This document shows, piece by piece, positions 5,513 to 5,868 of a DNA stretch of 5,868 bases (positions are counted from its first letter, which is position 1; each line of letters begins with the position of its first letter). The notes below the pieces were generated by a model, which saw only the letters and a list, made by a program, of their open reading frames with translations, had not been told where the DNA came from and did not search any database. The stretch is taken from positions 1 through 5,868 of the forward strand of contig JAITJP010000372.1 in NCBI GenBank assembly GCA_031278835.1, read 5' to 3'. This stretch comes from Deltaproteobacteria bacterium. GTDB taxonomy: Bacteria; Desulfobacterota; Desulfarculia; Adiutricales; Adiutricaceae. The position numbers and the translations under genes are program-made.

Positions 5513-5539
5513 CCCGGTTGTCCTTATCGGGCTTGTTTT
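5513..5539 (+). terminator. Weak hairpin with U-rich tail ending repeat copy 1
   Basis: CCCGGT (5513-5518) pairs with ATCGGG (5526-5531), six pairs with one G-U, loop TGTCCTT, followed by CTTGTTTT. The same structure recurs identically in copy 2 (5838-5864). It could end a plus-strand RNA made from each repeat, but the stem is short and the U-run broken. Confidence 0.3.
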
Positions 5540-5673
5540 AAAGCAATCTGGGCCCTTGGTCATGGCCATACTTTTTAGGGTAAAATCCAGGAGGGCCAAA
5601 ATTGTCAGTCGGTACAAATCACAGGCCGACAGGAAAGAATTATTCAGGGCCAAATTTGCCGGCTTAATATAAT

Positions 5674-5808
5674 CTAACAAAACTAACAAAGCTTATTAAA
5701 CTAATAAAGTCAATAAATCAAACAAAACTATCAAGGCCATTATAACTAATAAAAATAACAAACATTATAAAACCAACTAATCCTACTAAACCAATAAAAC
5801 CTACAAAC
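5674..5808. repeat. Array of 15 degenerate 9-bp units, copy 2
   Basis: Divides into CTAACAAAA, CTAACAAAG, CTTATTAAA, CTAATAAAG, TCAATAAAT, CAAACAAAA, CTATCAAGG, CCATTATAA, CTAATAAAA, ATAACAAAC, ATTATAAAA, CCAACTAAT, CCTACTAAA, CCAATAAAA, CCTACAAAC. Each unit aligns with one in copy 1 except two extra nonamers near the left end (about 5683-5700). The last four units are identical in both copies. Confidence 0.75.
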
Positions 5809-5837
5809 TCCTAGTCGAATATTTTTTTCTTGGAGAT

Positions 5838-5864
5838 CCCGGTTGTCCTTATCGGGCTTGTTTT
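5838..5864 (+). terminator. Weak hairpin with U-rich tail ending repeat copy 2
   Basis: Identical to the structure at 5513-5539: CCCGGT (5838-5843) with ATCGGG (5851-5856), then CTTGTTTT (5857-5864). Confidence 0.3.
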
Positions 5865-5868
5865 AAAG

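Larger units (their letters stand above)
5271..5543. repeat. Tandem element, copy 1 (273 bp)
   Basis: Three parts: a mixed left segment (5271-5356) with the conserved block AGGAAAGAATTATTCAGGG at 5324-5342; an almost G-free 9-bp-unit array (5367-5483); and a right segment (5484-5543) carrying TCGAATA, seven T, CTTGGAGA and a small hairpin. Its last 103 bases (5441-5543) are identical to 5766-5868. Most differences elsewhere from copy 2 are transitions. No transposase, target duplication or terminal inverted repeat is visible, and no coding frame survives in both copies. Confidence 0.85.
5580..5868. repeat. Tandem element, copy 2 (289 bp visible, reaches the right edge)
   Basis: Same order of parts as copy 1. 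The offset between copies is 307 at the AGGAAAGAATT block (5631) and 325 at the right segment; the difference of 18 lies wholly in the 9-bp array. A 36-base unrelated spacer (5544-5579) separates the copies. The match continues to the last base of the window, so the copy, or the tandem series, may go on beyond it. Confidence 0.85.

Noticed and set aside
5486..5689. 67-codon minus-strand frame across the two repeat copies
   Set aside because: The initiator lies in the 9-bp array, the matching frame in copy 1 ends after about 37 codons (5302-5415), copy 2 has stops inside the array, and changes between the copies mostly alter amino acids. It looks non-coding.
5271..5868. CRISPR array
   Set aside because: The long repeats are about 275-290 bp with one 36-base spacer, and the 9-bp units are contiguous with no spacers. 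No cas gene is present.

Overview
This window looks like a piece of bacterial chromosome from a Gram-negative, motile organism. The grounds are an exported protein with a Sec signal peptide, a double-membrane-style chemoreceptor with a large Cache sensor, and Shine-Dalgarno-led genes. The style (abundant GGCC and GCC codons, A/T-rich spacers, a dCache receptor without an obvious HAMP) would fit the old Deltaproteobacteria (Desulfobacterota), but no marker here proves that. Only about half of the bases are coding, which is low for a free-living bacterium and raises the possibility of a host-associated or decaying genome.

Layout. On the minus strand, left to right: the 5' end of ftsH (1-192, cut by the window edge), a 560-base spacer, and infA (754-972). 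Both genes start with TTG. infA has a near-consensus sigma70 promoter (1075-1103), a leader with two hairpins, and a terminator (542-567). Between that terminator and ftsH lies an apparent promoter (extended -10 at 468-473) and a hairpin plus U9 tract (258-295). Together they bracket a roughly 200-nt structured RNA, which may be an ftsH attenuator or an independent small RNA. From 1104 to about 1897 I see no gene: an A/T-rich stretch, C/A homopolymer blocks, and several palindromes.

On the plus strand: a methyl-accepting chemotaxis protein (2027-4069) with its own promoter, a strong leader hairpin and a textbook terminator (4087-4121), then a small secreted protein with a proline-rich repeat linker (4225-4830), also with its own promoter. 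The two plus-strand genes are therefore separate transcription units. They may both serve the envelope (sensing, and an unknown periplasmic job), but nothing links them further.

The right-hand kilobase (4831-5868) has no convincing gene. It ends in two tandem copies of a ~273-290-bp element, the second running to the window edge. Each copy contains an almost G-free array of degenerate 9-bp units (13 in the first, 15 in the second) followed by a conserved block with a short hairpin and a U-rich tail. The copies differ in array length by exactly two 9-mers. This nested repeat is the most unusual structure in the window and its function is unknown.
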